A DNA stretch of 64,000 nucleotides from Pseudomonadota bacterium (GTDB lineage: Bacteria; Babelota; Babeliae; Babelales; CAIQNR01), in NCBI GenBank assembly GCA_027487215.1, contig JAIYDZ010000004.1:122414-186413 (forward strand), in the 5' to 3' direction. Positions 53,706 through 62,135 of this stretch are shown here, piece after piece; position 1 is the stretch's first letter, and every line of letters starts with the position of its first letter. The notes under the pieces were generated by a model, which saw only the letters and a program-made list of their open reading frames with translations, had not been told where the DNA came from and ran no database searches. The translations under genes were made by a program, and so were the position numbers.

Positions 53706-54134
53706 ATAGCTTTGTCTAAAAGTAAGGTTATGTTTATTGCTTACAGAATTGAGCTTGGCAATCGTTACTGGGTGATTATTTTGTAATTAAATATACCAGT
53801 GCTCTTGCGCGATCAATAAAAGACTAATTTAAGAAATTAGAAAAAAGTAAACTTCGCAATAGAGTGAGCGAGTCTGATAGTTTATAAAAAAACTTTGAGC
53901 ATATTAATTGTTAATATTTTTCTTAAATTACTCTAGGGCAGGTATTCAATTCTATTACCTAGGGGTGAAAAACTTACAGGAATGGTCGATGTTAATTTTA
54001 TGTCGTACTATTTGAGTTAACAGGCGTGCCGATAATTAGAGCGAAAGCGTTAAAATAAAAAATTTAAAATAATAACAACGTATAAAAAAATGTTTAAAAG
54101 ATTATGTTGAAAATCAGAATAAATTTAATGTTTT
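53706..54134. other. Gene-free AT-rich stretch between the repeat copies
   Basis: About 430 bases contain no frame with a start signal, no tRNA and no recognisable structural RNA. Similarity to the upstream region of 52100 ends near 53710. It may be debris from the duplication or carry an unrecognised RNA. Confidence 0.4.
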
Positions 54135-54187
54135 AAATACAAATAAAAAGGAAAGCAATTTTGTGTCTTCCTTTTTATTTGTATTTT
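54135..54187 (-). terminator. Long terminator hairpin after brnQ
   Basis: AATACAAATAAAAAGGAA and its complement TTCCTTTTTATTTGTATT make a stem of about 18 bp around a 14-base loop, 12 bases after the brnQ stop on the minus strand. Confidence 0.65.
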
Positions 54188-54198
54188 ATGAATAAGCG

Positions 54199-55422
54199 TT
54201 ACTTTAAATCGTGCTGTTCAGTTGTTTGCTGTCCATAAGTAATTCCATAGACTGCATAGCTTGGCCAGTTAAGGTACATCGACACAATAAGTGTGATAAG
54301 TACCGGAATTTTAATTGGTTTAAAGTTCCATAGTTTGTACGCGATATTAACAAAAGTAAGTGTGATGAGTAGTGGGTACAAAGTATTTATTATTGGTTCT
54401 GCGTATGCTGCAAGTTGTCCAAGGCCATTCCATGAAATAACTGTGGTTAAAAGCAGGGTAACTGCAAGTGATTGCACATAACCAAGTTTGTTTTGACTGA
54501 CATCATGTTGAATGTACTCAGCAAGCACTGCTGCAAGGGCAATAATGGTTGAAAAGCATGCCATCGCTACTGCTGTCGCAATAACAAGTGCTCCTTGAGC
54601 ACCTAATATCTTGTGAGAAATAATGCTAAATAATTGTGCAACATCGTGGTTTTCAAGACCTTGTCCATAAAAAGCACCAAGGAGACCCATTCCAACATAC
54701 ACTACTGTTAATAAGAAACATCCTAAAAGACCAGCTTGAAGGCCTGTTTTTGCAAGTGACTTAAGATCATAGTCTGTGCTTGAAGCAGCAGTTGTTTTAA
54801 GAATGCCAAGCACAATAGAACCAAAGAAAATAGTACCCAGTAAATCAAGGTGTTGATAGCCAAGAACTGCTTGCTGAGTAAAAATCTCCCATACTGGTGT
54901 ATTCACGGTTACTAGCGCTTGTGGATGTAAAATACCTTTTACCAAAATCACACCAAGTGAAATTAACAGTGCTGGACTAATAAGATTTCCCAGTAGTTGA
55001 ATCACTTTAGTTTCTTTTACTGTTGCTAAGAATGTAAGAGCACAAAACAGAATACTAAATGTTACGATAGTTAATGCTTCCGGTAGAAATGGAGCAAGCA
55101 TTCCGTGACATACGCTTACAATCCGTGACATTACGTAGCAGGGCCCAATTATCGCCATACAACATCCAATTAACAGGTTTCCTGGAATAACTCCAAGTCG
55201 ATGGAAAAAGGATTTGTAGTTTCCGTTAAAATAAATAATGCCAACAAGCCCTATCAAAGGAAGCGCTGCGGCAGTACATAGAAATCCTAGAATTCCTACA
55301 ACAAAATGATCCCCAGAATTAAGTCCAGCTTTAATGGGATACATAAGGTTTCCAGCCCCAAAAAGCATAGAAAAAATCGCAAGTCCTGTTGTGAAAACAG
55401 TGGATTGTAAAATATTGCGCAT
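54199..55422 (-). CDS. brnQ: Branched-chain amino acid carrier BrnQ
   Basis: A 407-aa protein with about twelve membrane helices. It begins STVFTTGLAIFSMLFGAGNL then MYPIKAG, the BrnQ/LIVCS opening where GAGNLxxP lines the substrate site. It takes up leucine, isoleucine and valine with Na+. Import in place of synthesis fits a host-dependent lifestyle. AAGGA precedes the ATG. A 42-aa membrane protein is encoded 84 bases upstream on the same strand. Confidence 0.9.
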   Translation of the reverse strand: MRNILQSTVFTTGLAIFSMLFGAGNLMYPIKAGLNSGDHFVVGILGFLCTAAALPLIGLVGIIYFNGNYKSFFHRLGVIPGNLLIGCCMAIIGPCYVMSRIVSVCHGMLAPFLPEALTIVTFSILFCALTFLATVKETKVIQLLGNLISPALLISLGVILVKGILHPQALVTVNTPVWEIFTQQAVLGYQHLDLLGTIFFGSIVLGILKTTAASSTDYDLKSLAKTGLQAGLLGCFLLTVVYVGMGLLGAFYGQGLENHDVAQLFSIISHKILGAQGALVIATAVAMACFSTIIALAAVLAEYIQHDVSQNKLGYVQSLAVTLLLTTVISWNGLGQLAAYAEPIINTLYPLLITLTFVNIAYKLWNFKPIKIPVLITLIVSMYLNWPSYAVYGITYGQQTTEQHDLK

Positions 55423-55506
55423 AGTGTTTCCTTATCTCTAAAAATTCTTTTTTTAAATTACAAGATACAATGTGTTAGTGTGTCTGCACGAAGGCGTACG
55501 AATTAT

Positions 55507-55635
55507 TTATAGATTGACCACAAGGGTCATAATAATGAGAGTCGCCGTAATGCCAGCGACGACAAGCGCAATTAACGAGAAAGTGGATGATATGAAATTA
55601 CTCCATTCTGAAATTTTGCTGTGTCGAGTGCTCAT
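55507..55635 (-). CDS. Small single-helix membrane protein upstream of brnQ (42 aa)
   Basis: A near-perfect ribosome-binding site (AAGGAGGGCCC-ATG) precedes a 42-codon frame: polar start MSTRHSKISEWSNFISSTF, then one hydrophobic helix (SLIALVVAGITATLIIMTLV) and a two-residue end. It reads in the same direction as brnQ and ends 84 bases before it. Tiny one-helix proteins next to Na+ symporters are known as small accessory subunits in other families; a role as a BrnQ partner is inferred. The overlapping plus-strand frame at 55472-55660 has no such start site. Confidence 0.65.
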   Translation of the reverse strand: MSTRHSKISEWSNFISSTFSLIALVVAGITATLIIMTLVVNL

Positions 55636-55800
55636 GGGCCCTCCTTGCGACGTTAAATAAACGATATCAGTCGATCAGTTTACTCACTTTTAGTTCTTGC
55701 AGCAAGTTAGCTAAAAAAAGAATTGCCTCTTTTAACTCTTGCACGGTACACTAGTGCTTCTTTTAAGAGCTTAGACCCTGATTGTAAAGGTTTAGAAATA

Positions 55801-58197
55801 ATGAAATATACCAGAGATCTTGCAACACTGCAGATGAAAGATGTTGGCCTTGTAGGTGGAAAAAATGCTTCTCTTGGTCAAATTATTGGTAATTTATCAA
55901 CCAAAGGAATTCGTGTTCCGGGTGGGTTTGCCCTTACAGCTGAGGCCTATAGGCTCCATATTACAGAAAATAAACTTAAAAAGCCGTTACAAGACACGCT
56001 TAAGTTACTGCCTAAGGGGTACTCTCTTAAAGCGTTGCAAAAAGTAGGAAAGCAGGCTCGTTTATTAATTGAGCAGGCACCACTTCCAGATGTTATTGAA
56101 CGTGAAATAATAAGTGCATATGAACAACTTTGTTTAACAGCAAAACAAAAAAACTGTTCAGTGGCTGTTCGTTCATCAGCAACCGCAGAAGATTTACCCG
56201 ATGCTTCTTTTGCCGGGCAGCAAGAAACTTTTTTAAACGTGACTGGTGCTAAAAATGTGGTGGCCGCATGTAAAAAAAGTATGGCTTCACTTTTTACCGA
56301 CCGTGCTATTGTGTATCGTATCGAGAAAAAGTTTGATCATTTTGCCGTCGCGCTGTCGGTAGGTGTTCAGTTGATGGTGCGCTCTGATAAAGCAAGCGCA
56401 GGCGTAATGTTTACTATTGACACTGAAGGTGGATTTAAAGATGCGCTTGTTATTGCATCAGCCTATGGACTTGGTGAATCGGTAGTGCAAGGGGATGTAG
56501 TTCCTGATGAATTTCATGTTTTTAAACCAATGCTCGCTCAAGGTAAACGTCCTTTAATTAAAAAGGAGTTAGGTGCAAAAGAGCGTGAAAGAGTATTTGC
56601 TCGTGGTAAAAGTTCTGTTTCAGTCAAAAAAGTATCACCTGCTCGCGCACAAAAATTTTCTTTAACCGATGATGAAATATTTGAGTTAGCCCAGTATGGC
56701 ATGATCATTGAAGATTATTATTCAAAGCTTCGTGGTTCCTGGTGCCCTATGGATATTGAATGGGCAAAAGATGGAATCAATAAAAAACTGTACATTGTGC
56801 AAGCTCGTCCTGAGACAGTTCACGCACAAAAATTTACCGACGAGCAGGTGCTTGAAATGTACAGTGTACAAGGTTCTAAAAATGCGCCTATTATCTCTCG
56901 CGGCCAAAGCATTGGTGGCATGGCAGCAACCGGTATTGCGCGTATTATTAACACACCTAAAGAAGCCGATACTGTTAAAAAGGGTGATATTATTGTTACT
57001 ACTATGACAGATCCTGATTGGGTTCCGGTCATGAAGCGGGTTGCAGGTATTATTACCCAGAGTGGTGGAAGAACCTGTCATGCAGCAATTGTTAGTAGAG
57101 AGCTTGGTATCCCAGCAATTGTCGGGGCACACGATGCACTTAAGTCCATAAAAGATGGACAAGAAATTACAATGGATTGTAGCGCTGGTGCAGAAGGGGT
57201 TGTGTATGGTAAAAAGCTTGCAGTTTCTGTTAAAAAGATTTCACTTAAAACATTAAAAAAATCTCCTGTACCTATCCAAGTTAATATGGCAGCGCCTGAT
57301 CGTGCCTATCAAACGGCCAAGCTTCCAGTGGTTGGAGTAGGTCTTGCTCGTCTTGAATTTATTATTTCAAATCAGGTTAGGATTCATCCGATGGGATGTG
57401 TCAGACCGCAGGCAATTAAAGATGCAAAAACGCGTACACTTTTAAAACAACTGACTGCGAGTTATAAAAATCCTCAAGACTTTTTCATTAAAAAAGTTGC
57501 TGAAGGGGTAGGTATGATTGCTGCAGCATTTTATCCGCGTCCCGTTCTGGTGCGTTTATCCGATTTTAAAAGTAATGAATATCGCAATCTTGTAGGCGGT
57601 TCATGGTTTGAACCTATTGAAGAAAATCCAATGATGGGGTTGCGCGGTGCGGCACGATACACTCATGAACTGTATGCACCTGCCTTTGAACTTGAATGCA
57701 AAGCCATTAAATATGCCCGAGAGCAAATGGGTCTGACTAACATTAACATTATGATACCCTTTGTAAGAACTTTGACTGAAGCTCAAAAAACACGTGAATT
57801 ATTAAAAAAGCACGGTTTGAGTTCTGGTGATCAAGGTTTACAGGTTTATATGATGTGTGAAATACCTTCTAATGTCATTTTACTTGAACAGTTTGCCAAA
57901 TATTTTGATGGATTCTCTATTGGATCAAATGATCTGACACAAACAACGTTGTCAGTTGACCGTGATTCTGGACTGTTGGCATCAATATTTGACGAACGTG
58001 ATCCAGCAGTAATGTTTATGCTTCAAGCTGCAATTGAAGCTGCAAAACGTGCAAAAAAACCGATTGGTATTTGTGGTCAAGCGCCATCCGATCATCCTGA
58101 TATCGCCGCTTTTTTAATTAAGCATGGAATTAGTTCATTGTCATTAAACCCTGATTCAGTTTTGCCATTTATGATGGCGTATAGCGAAAAGAAATAA
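55801..58197 (+). CDS. ppsA: Phosphoenolpyruvate synthase (pyruvate, water dikinase)
   Basis: The ATP-grasp domain begins VGLVGGKNASLGQ and contains AVRSSATAEDLPDASFAGQQ; the phosphohistidine domain has the catalytic His in QSGGRTCHAAIVSRELGIPA; the C-terminal PEP-binding barrel has MCEIPSNVI, GSNDLTQTTLSVDRDS and ends with GICGQAPSD. 798 aa is standard. It converts pyruvate, ATP and water to PEP, AMP and phosphate; in cells lacking full glycolysis it can run toward ATP. ATG 55801 matches the family start (MKYTRDLATL). Confidence 0.95.
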   Translation: MKYTRDLATLQMKDVGLVGGKNASLGQIIGNLSTKGIRVPGGFALTAEAYRLHITENKLKKPLQDTLKLLPKGYSLKALQKVGKQARLLIEQAPLPDVIEREIISAYEQLCLTAKQKNCSVAVRSSATAEDLPDASFAGQQETFLNVTGAKNVVAACKKSMASLFTDRAIVYRIEKKFDHFAVALSVGVQLMVRSDKASAGVMFTIDTEGGFKDALVIASAYGLGESVVQGDVVPDEFHVFKPMLAQGKRPLIKKELGAKERERVFARGKSSVSVKKVSPARAQKFSLTDDEIFELAQYGMIIEDYYSKLRGSWCPMDIEWAKDGINKKLYIVQARPETVHAQKFTDEQVLEMYSVQGSKNAPIISRGQSIGGMAATGIARIINTPKEADTVKKGDIIVTTMTDPDWVPVMKRVAGIITQSGGRTCHAAIVSRELGIPAIVGAHDALKSIKDGQEITMDCSAGAEGVVYGKKLAVSVKKISLKTLKKSPVPIQVNMAAPDRAYQTAKLPVVGVGLARLEFIISNQVRIHPMGCVRPQAIKDAKTRTLLKQLTASYKNPQDFFIKKVAEGVGMIAAAFYPRPVLVRLSDFKSNEYRNLVGGSWFEPIEENPMMGLRGAARYTHELYAPAFELECKAIKYAREQMGLTNINIMIPFVRTLTEAQKTRELLKKHGLSSGDQGLQVYMMCEIPSNVILLEQFAKYFDGFSIGSNDLTQTTLSVDRDSGLLASIFDERDPAVMFMLQAAIEAAKRAKKPIGICGQAPSDHPDIAAFLIKHGISSLSLNPDSVLPFMMAYSEKK

Positions 58198-58199
58198 TC

Positions 58200-58823
58200 A
58201 TGAAAAAGCTCTTATTGTTTGTTTTTTTAATAACAAGTGCAAATTTGAGTGCTGCAGAAGCTTTAAGAAATTCTGATCAGGAGTTTGATGGATGGGAAAT
58301 GGTCTTTGAGGTCATGATTTGTGAAGGAGATGAATGGAATAATAGTATCGTTACTTCTTCTTTAAAGGTTTCTTCACCAAGTACATTGGATCCTTATCTT
58401 AAAGCGTCTTCGCGTGTCCAATCTCCTTTTGTTTCTTTTGTTCCTCTTGATAAAGAAGAAGAGTATAGTGCAGATGAAGAAAGCGAAGAAGAGGTTCCAT
58501 CTGTTATTCACCAAAGAAAAGCTGTTAAGGATACAAATCTTGTAGCGTCTTTGGATGAAATACCACAATTTTTTCATAGTTCAACAAGAAGACGTTCATG
58601 GCATTCAAGATTTGCTAGTTCTGATAAAACAATCACATCTACTAATCCCTTTGATTCTAATTTTTGCTTTCAAAGTGAAGAAGATTCTGATAATTGCATT
58701 ATTGGTTTTCTTACAGTAATGAATACTTTAAGCAAAGCGCTTGATGGAGTTGATGAGAAAGTTATAGGATTGATGAAATCAGCAGGATTGATTATTTCTA
58801 CAGATTCTTCAAAAAATGACTAA
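58200..58823 (+). CDS. Secreted acidic protein, unknown function (207 aa)
   Basis: It starts 2 bases after ppsA, so it is probably co-translated. A signal peptide (MKKLLLFVFLITSANLSA) precedes an acidic, Ser-rich sequence with a Glu-rich block (EEEYSADEESEEEVPS). No family is recognised and predicted order is low. Its coupling to a metabolic gene may be accidental. Confidence 0.65.
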   Translation: MKKLLLFVFLITSANLSAAEALRNSDQEFDGWEMVFEVMICEGDEWNNSIVTSSLKVSSPSTLDPYLKASSRVQSPFVSFVPLDKEEEYSADEESEEEVPSVIHQRKAVKDTNLVASLDEIPQFFHSSTRRRSWHSRFASSDKTITSTNPFDSNFCFQSEEDSDNCIIGFLTVMNTLSKALDGVDEKVIGLMKSAGLIISTDSSKND

Positions 58824-58833
58824 ACGTTGACGG

Positions 58834-59127
58834 TTACTTTTTAATAAGTGATTTAAAAAATCCTTTAATTGTTTCAGTCAGCTTTTTATCTGCTGCTGTT
58901 TGATCATTAGTGTAACTGAGAGATTGATTGGATCGATGTCCGCATTCTAAGCAGATGCCCTCTGTGGTTCGATCAGCACAAGGGCATGAGCAACCGGCGT
59001 AGTGAACGGGAGTGCTGGTAACGGTGCCAGTTTCTGAATCAACCTTCGTGGTAGTAAGACAGCCAAACTGTCCCTGTAGGTGTGTAATTGTGAGAATGCT
59101 TAGAAGAAGTAGATTATTTTTTTTCAT
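58834..59127 (-). CDS. Small secreted cysteine-rich protein (97 aa)
   Basis: ATG 59127 begins MKKNNLLLLSILTITHLQG. The mature part has CSCPCADRTTEGICLECGH, six Cys/His able to form a zinc knuckle or disulfides, then a Lys-rich end. The N-terminal codons copy those of the gene at 208-471. Its start overlaps the end of the upstream gene (59114-59461) by 14 bases, indicating an operon. Confidence 0.65.
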   Translation of the reverse strand: MKKNNLLLLSILTITHLQGQFGCLTTTKVDSETGTVTSTPVHYAGCSCPCADRTTEGICLECGHRSNQSLSYTNDQTAADKKLTETIKGFFKSLIKK

Positions 59128-59461
59128 GAGATAGTCCCGGTACAATATCGCGATCATTGTCATCTATTCCATCCATAAGATCTAAATCTTTATCAAGAAC
59201 AGGTTTTATATCTTGAACAGCAAGTAAAGCTGACAACTCTTTTTCTTTTTTATTAAATTGAGTGGCTTTTTCTTGCAAATTAGCTAATTGAGTAGTTTTA
59301 GAATGCTCCATTTCCCCTACCGTTTTCATGTGGTCGAGTGTTTCTTGCTCAGCGAGCGCTGAACGTTCTTTAAGAAACATACATGTTGGACAGGCAAAGA
59401 TACCTGAACATGCGATCGATAGTGCAATAACTAGATGAGTTATGCCTTGTGTGACCTTCAT
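59114..59461 (-). CDS. Small secreted coiled-coil protein (115 aa)
   Basis: AAAAGGAGG and a purine run precede the ATG. A signal peptide ending near CSGIFA is followed at once by CPTCMFLKE, so the mature protein starts with a CxxC pair, possibly a thioredoxin-like or disulfide site or a lipid-free metal site. A helical coiled coil (LANLQEKATQFNKKEKELSA) and an acidic tail follow. Function unknown. Confidence 0.65.
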   Translation of the reverse strand: MKVTQGITHLVIALSIACSGIFACPTCMFLKERSALAEQETLDHMKTVGEMEHSKTTQLANLQEKATQFNKKEKELSALLAVQDIKPVLDKDLDLMDGIDDNDRDIVPGLSHEKK

Positions 59462-59593
59462 TTCCCCTTCCTCCTTTTATCGTCTGCTTTCTATAAACAG
59501 CGTAAAAGAAGGATGTTTCAAATAGCAATATTTTTTAGAGGTCTTGAAAAAGCAACCTTAAAATTTGAATAATTCGTGTTTTTTAAAAAAAAG

Positions 59594-60514
59594 TTAAAGC
59601 GTATGTTCAATGTTTTTTATCGGGTTAAATACAAATGAATCAGAGGTATTAAAATCACTCAAAAAACGCTTAATATGCGGTGCATATAGTGGATTTTGGA
59701 GTGACATTCCTATGATTGCTTTGATCCATCCGACAGGAGTTCCAATGTCATAGCGGGTTCCTTGGATTTTATACGCAAACACCTTTTCACCATTTTGAAG
59801 CATTGAGTTTATTGCATCGCTTAATTGAATCTCTTCTCCCACGCTGTAGGTCATCATAGTATCTAACGCAGCAAAAATTTTGTGCGACAGAATATAGCGA
59901 CCAATGACGGCTAAGTTTGAAGGTGCATTCTTTGGAGATGGTTTTTCTGCAATATAAGCAACTTGAAAAAGATGAGGTGTAATCTGTTTTTTGACATCGA
60001 TGATACCGTATGAAGAAATACATTCGGTAGGTACTTCCTGCACAGCAATGACACTTCCTTTTTCTTGTCGTGCAACACGAATCAATTGTGCAAGCCCTGG
60101 TTGTTTGCTTACTACTATATCGTCTGGAAGCATGACGCCAAAATATTCTTTTTGAATTGCATGACGGGCAAGCCATACTGCATGACCAAGGCCAAGCATT
60201 TCACTTTGACGGATATAGGCAAACTCTGCATTGCGAATAATTTTTTCAATATCGCTTAGTAACGCTTCACGAGAAATCTCTTTTAAGAAGGTTGCAAGCT
60301 CTGGAGAAGTATCAAAATAATCTTCTATTGAATATTTTGAGCGGCTTGTAATGATAAAGAAATTTTTTGCTTCTGACTGCATTCCCTCTTCAATGATGTA
60401 ATGCATTGCGGGTTTCTCGCATAAAGGCAACATTTCTTTAGGAATAGTCTTTGTATAGGGGAGAAACCTACTGCCAATACCAGCGGCTGGAATGACAATC
60501 TTGCTTACATCCAT
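59594..60514 (-). CDS. galU: UTP-glucose-1-phosphate uridylyltransferase
   Basis: The nucleotide-binding start KIVIPAAGIGSRFLPYTKTI, PKEMLPLCEKPAMHYIIEEG and later LGLGHAVWLAR and GVMLPDD are GalU landmarks; GTRYDIGTPVGWIKA closes the fold. 306 aa is typical. It makes UDP-glucose for glycans or lipids. AAAAGGAG precedes the ATG. It follows pheS by 24 bases on the same strand. Confidence 0.93.
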   Translation of the reverse strand: MDVSKIVIPAAGIGSRFLPYTKTIPKEMLPLCEKPAMHYIIEEGMQSEAKNFFIITSRSKYSIEDYFDTSPELATFLKEISREALLSDIEKIIRNAEFAYIRQSEMLGLGHAVWLARHAIQKEYFGVMLPDDIVVSKQPGLAQLIRVARQEKGSVIAVQEVPTECISSYGIIDVKKQITPHLFQVAYIAEKPSPKNAPSNLAVIGRYILSHKIFAALDTMMTYSVGEEIQLSDAINSMLQNGEKVFAYKIQGTRYDIGTPVGWIKAIIGMSLQNPLYAPHIKRFLSDFNTSDSFVFNPIKNIEHTL

Positions 60515-60538
60515 GCGTGCTCCTTTTTTGTGCGCACT

Positions 60539-61573
60539 TTAAAATTGCTTTAAAAACTCACTATCTGCACTATGTAATAATCGAATATCATGAATTCGGT
60601 ACTTAAACATAATTAAACGCGTAACACCAAACCCAAAAGCAAATCCTGAGTACTCTTTTGGATCAATTCCTCCGTGTTCTAAAACACGTGGATGGACAAG
60701 TCCAGCTCCCCCCATTTCAACCCATCGAGTGTGTGAACAGGTCGAGCATCCTTTGGTACAAAATGGGCAGGACATATCAATTTCAAGTCCAGGCTCAACA
60801 AAGGGAAAGTACCCTGGGCGAGCACGAACCTGGAGATCGTCTTTTTCAAAAAATTGTCCTAAAAACAGACGGATAGTTCCTAGAAGCTGTGAAATAGAAA
60901 TGTTTTTATCAACAACTAAGCCCTCAAGTTGTCTAAACATAAAATCGTGCGAAGCATCGGTTGCTTCATAACGAAACACTCTTCCTAGTGATGCAATTGC
61001 AAGTGGTGGTTTTTGAGTAAGCATGGTGCGAATCTGAACCGGCGAAGTGTGGGTACGCAAAACCATATAGGGCAATTTTAAAAAGAAGGTGTCTTGCATA
61101 TCTCGTGCTGGATGATTTTCAGGAATATTGAGTGCTTCGAAATTATAAAATTCAGTTTCTACTTCAGGACCATCTGCAATTGTGTAACCAAGGGAGATGA
61201 AAATGTCTTCAAATCGCTGAGTTGCTTGAGTGTATAAGTGAAGGCTACCTTTGACTGATCCTGGCTTGTAAGCAGTGACATCAAAGTTTTTATCAGATTC
61301 TTCAGCTTTTTCATATTCCAGGTTTTGTAGCAGTGTTTGTTTATCAAAATAAGCGCGTTCAGAACTTTCTTTGAGTACGTTTAAAAGTGGTCCAAACTCG
61401 CGTTTTTCATCCTGTGATAGATCTTTTAAAAGCGGCATTAACTGGGCGATTTCACCTTTTCTACCAAGGAATGTGACACGAGTCATCTCAAGAGCTTCTA
61501 GAGAATTGCTTTGCATGAGAGCTGTTTGAAAAGAAGACTGTACGCGTTCTATCTCTAATTTTAACTGTTTCAT
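60539..61573 (-). CDS. pheS: Phenylalanyl-tRNA synthetase alpha subunit
   Basis: The N-terminal coiled-coil arm (about residues 1-85) precedes the class II core: motif 2 region RTHTSPVQIRTML with GRVFRYEATDASH, and motif 3 GFAFGFGVTRLIMF. 344 aa is normal for PheS. It charges tRNA-Phe together with PheT, whose gene is not adjacent, an unusual split from the common pheST order. The ribosome-binding site is weak. Confidence 0.95.
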   Translation of the reverse strand: MKQLKLEIERVQSSFQTALMQSNSLEALEMTRVTFLGRKGEIAQLMPLLKDLSQDEKREFGPLLNVLKESSERAYFDKQTLLQNLEYEKAEESDKNFDVTAYKPGSVKGSLHLYTQATQRFEDIFISLGYTIADGPEVETEFYNFEALNIPENHPARDMQDTFFLKLPYMVLRTHTSPVQIRTMLTQKPPLAIASLGRVFRYEATDASHDFMFRQLEGLVVDKNISISQLLGTIRLFLGQFFEKDDLQVRARPGYFPFVEPGLEIDMSCPFCTKGCSTCSHTRWVEMGGAGLVHPRVLEHGGIDPKEYSGFAFGFGVTRLIMFKYRIHDIRLLHSADSEFLKQF

Positions 61574-61702
61574 AAAGTGGATATGAGCTCAAAAAATGGT
61601 TTTACACAATTAACGAAAGACTATCAGAGAGACTCTGGGTTGGCAATTATTGTCAAAAGTTAATGTTAATTTTTTAATTTACATGCCCTAGTATCGGATA
61701 GG

Positions 61703-61742
61703 TTTTTACTTAAAATCACCTGAATAAGCTACGTTTTTTAAG
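61703..61742 (+). repeat. Direct repeat, also at 63311-63350
   Basis: The core TTTAAAATSACCTGAATA with a following ACG and T5-AA occurs at both sites with few differences. The two copies flank the intact WD40 gene and abut IS200-like sequences. Confidence 0.55.
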
Positions 61743-61999
61743 CCTTGGAGATCAAAGGTTATAAACTAATTGAGCAAAAGAATAAGTGCTACCGCGAAGC
61801 CACGACCTTTAAGCTGTGCGAAATTTATTTGTAATGTACAGAAAAAATCTATAGATAAAGGGTTTTTGATTAGAGAATTAAACTTTCAAATTTTTTTCAC
61901 ATTTAACTTTTTCAAGTTTTATAACAATCTGGTCCCATCTGTTATCTAACAGGATTAGTCTATTGCAGCATGCAGCTTCAATTGAAGGATTTGATGTTA
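61743..61999. other. Noncoding stretch upstream of pheS, no feature identified
   Basis: No frame, tRNA or terminator is convincing. The pheS promoter should lie near 61600-61700 on the minus strand, but no clear box pair is seen. Confidence 0.35.
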
Positions 62000-62061
62000 T
62001 GGTACAAATTAAGAACCATTTCCACGAGCTGTTCCTAAGATTTTAGCTTTGCTCGTTAAAC
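62000..62061 (-). mobile_element. Degraded IS200-like left-end relic
   Basis: On the minus strand TTTAACGAGC, AAGC and AAAATCT appear, then ACAGCTCGTGGAA, TGGTTC and ACCAT in the same order as in the element at 63347-63474. About 50 bases holding the two hairpins are missing. Only the left end and first transposase codons remain. Confidence 0.55.
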
Positions 62062-62135
62062 TTCTTTTTCAAGGGCAGCTTTGACTAGGCGTTCAGGTGT
62101 GCGTTCAATTTTTTTGTTTTTATCCATCCAAGTGT

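Noticed and set aside
55472..55660. Plus-strand 62-codon frame
   Set aside because: It has no ribosome-binding site and is antisense to the small membrane protein at 55507-55635, which has a near-perfect one.
62056..62127. 23-codon minus-strand frame after the WD40 stop
   Set aside because: It runs into the IS200 relic, has no ribosome-binding site and no recognisable product.
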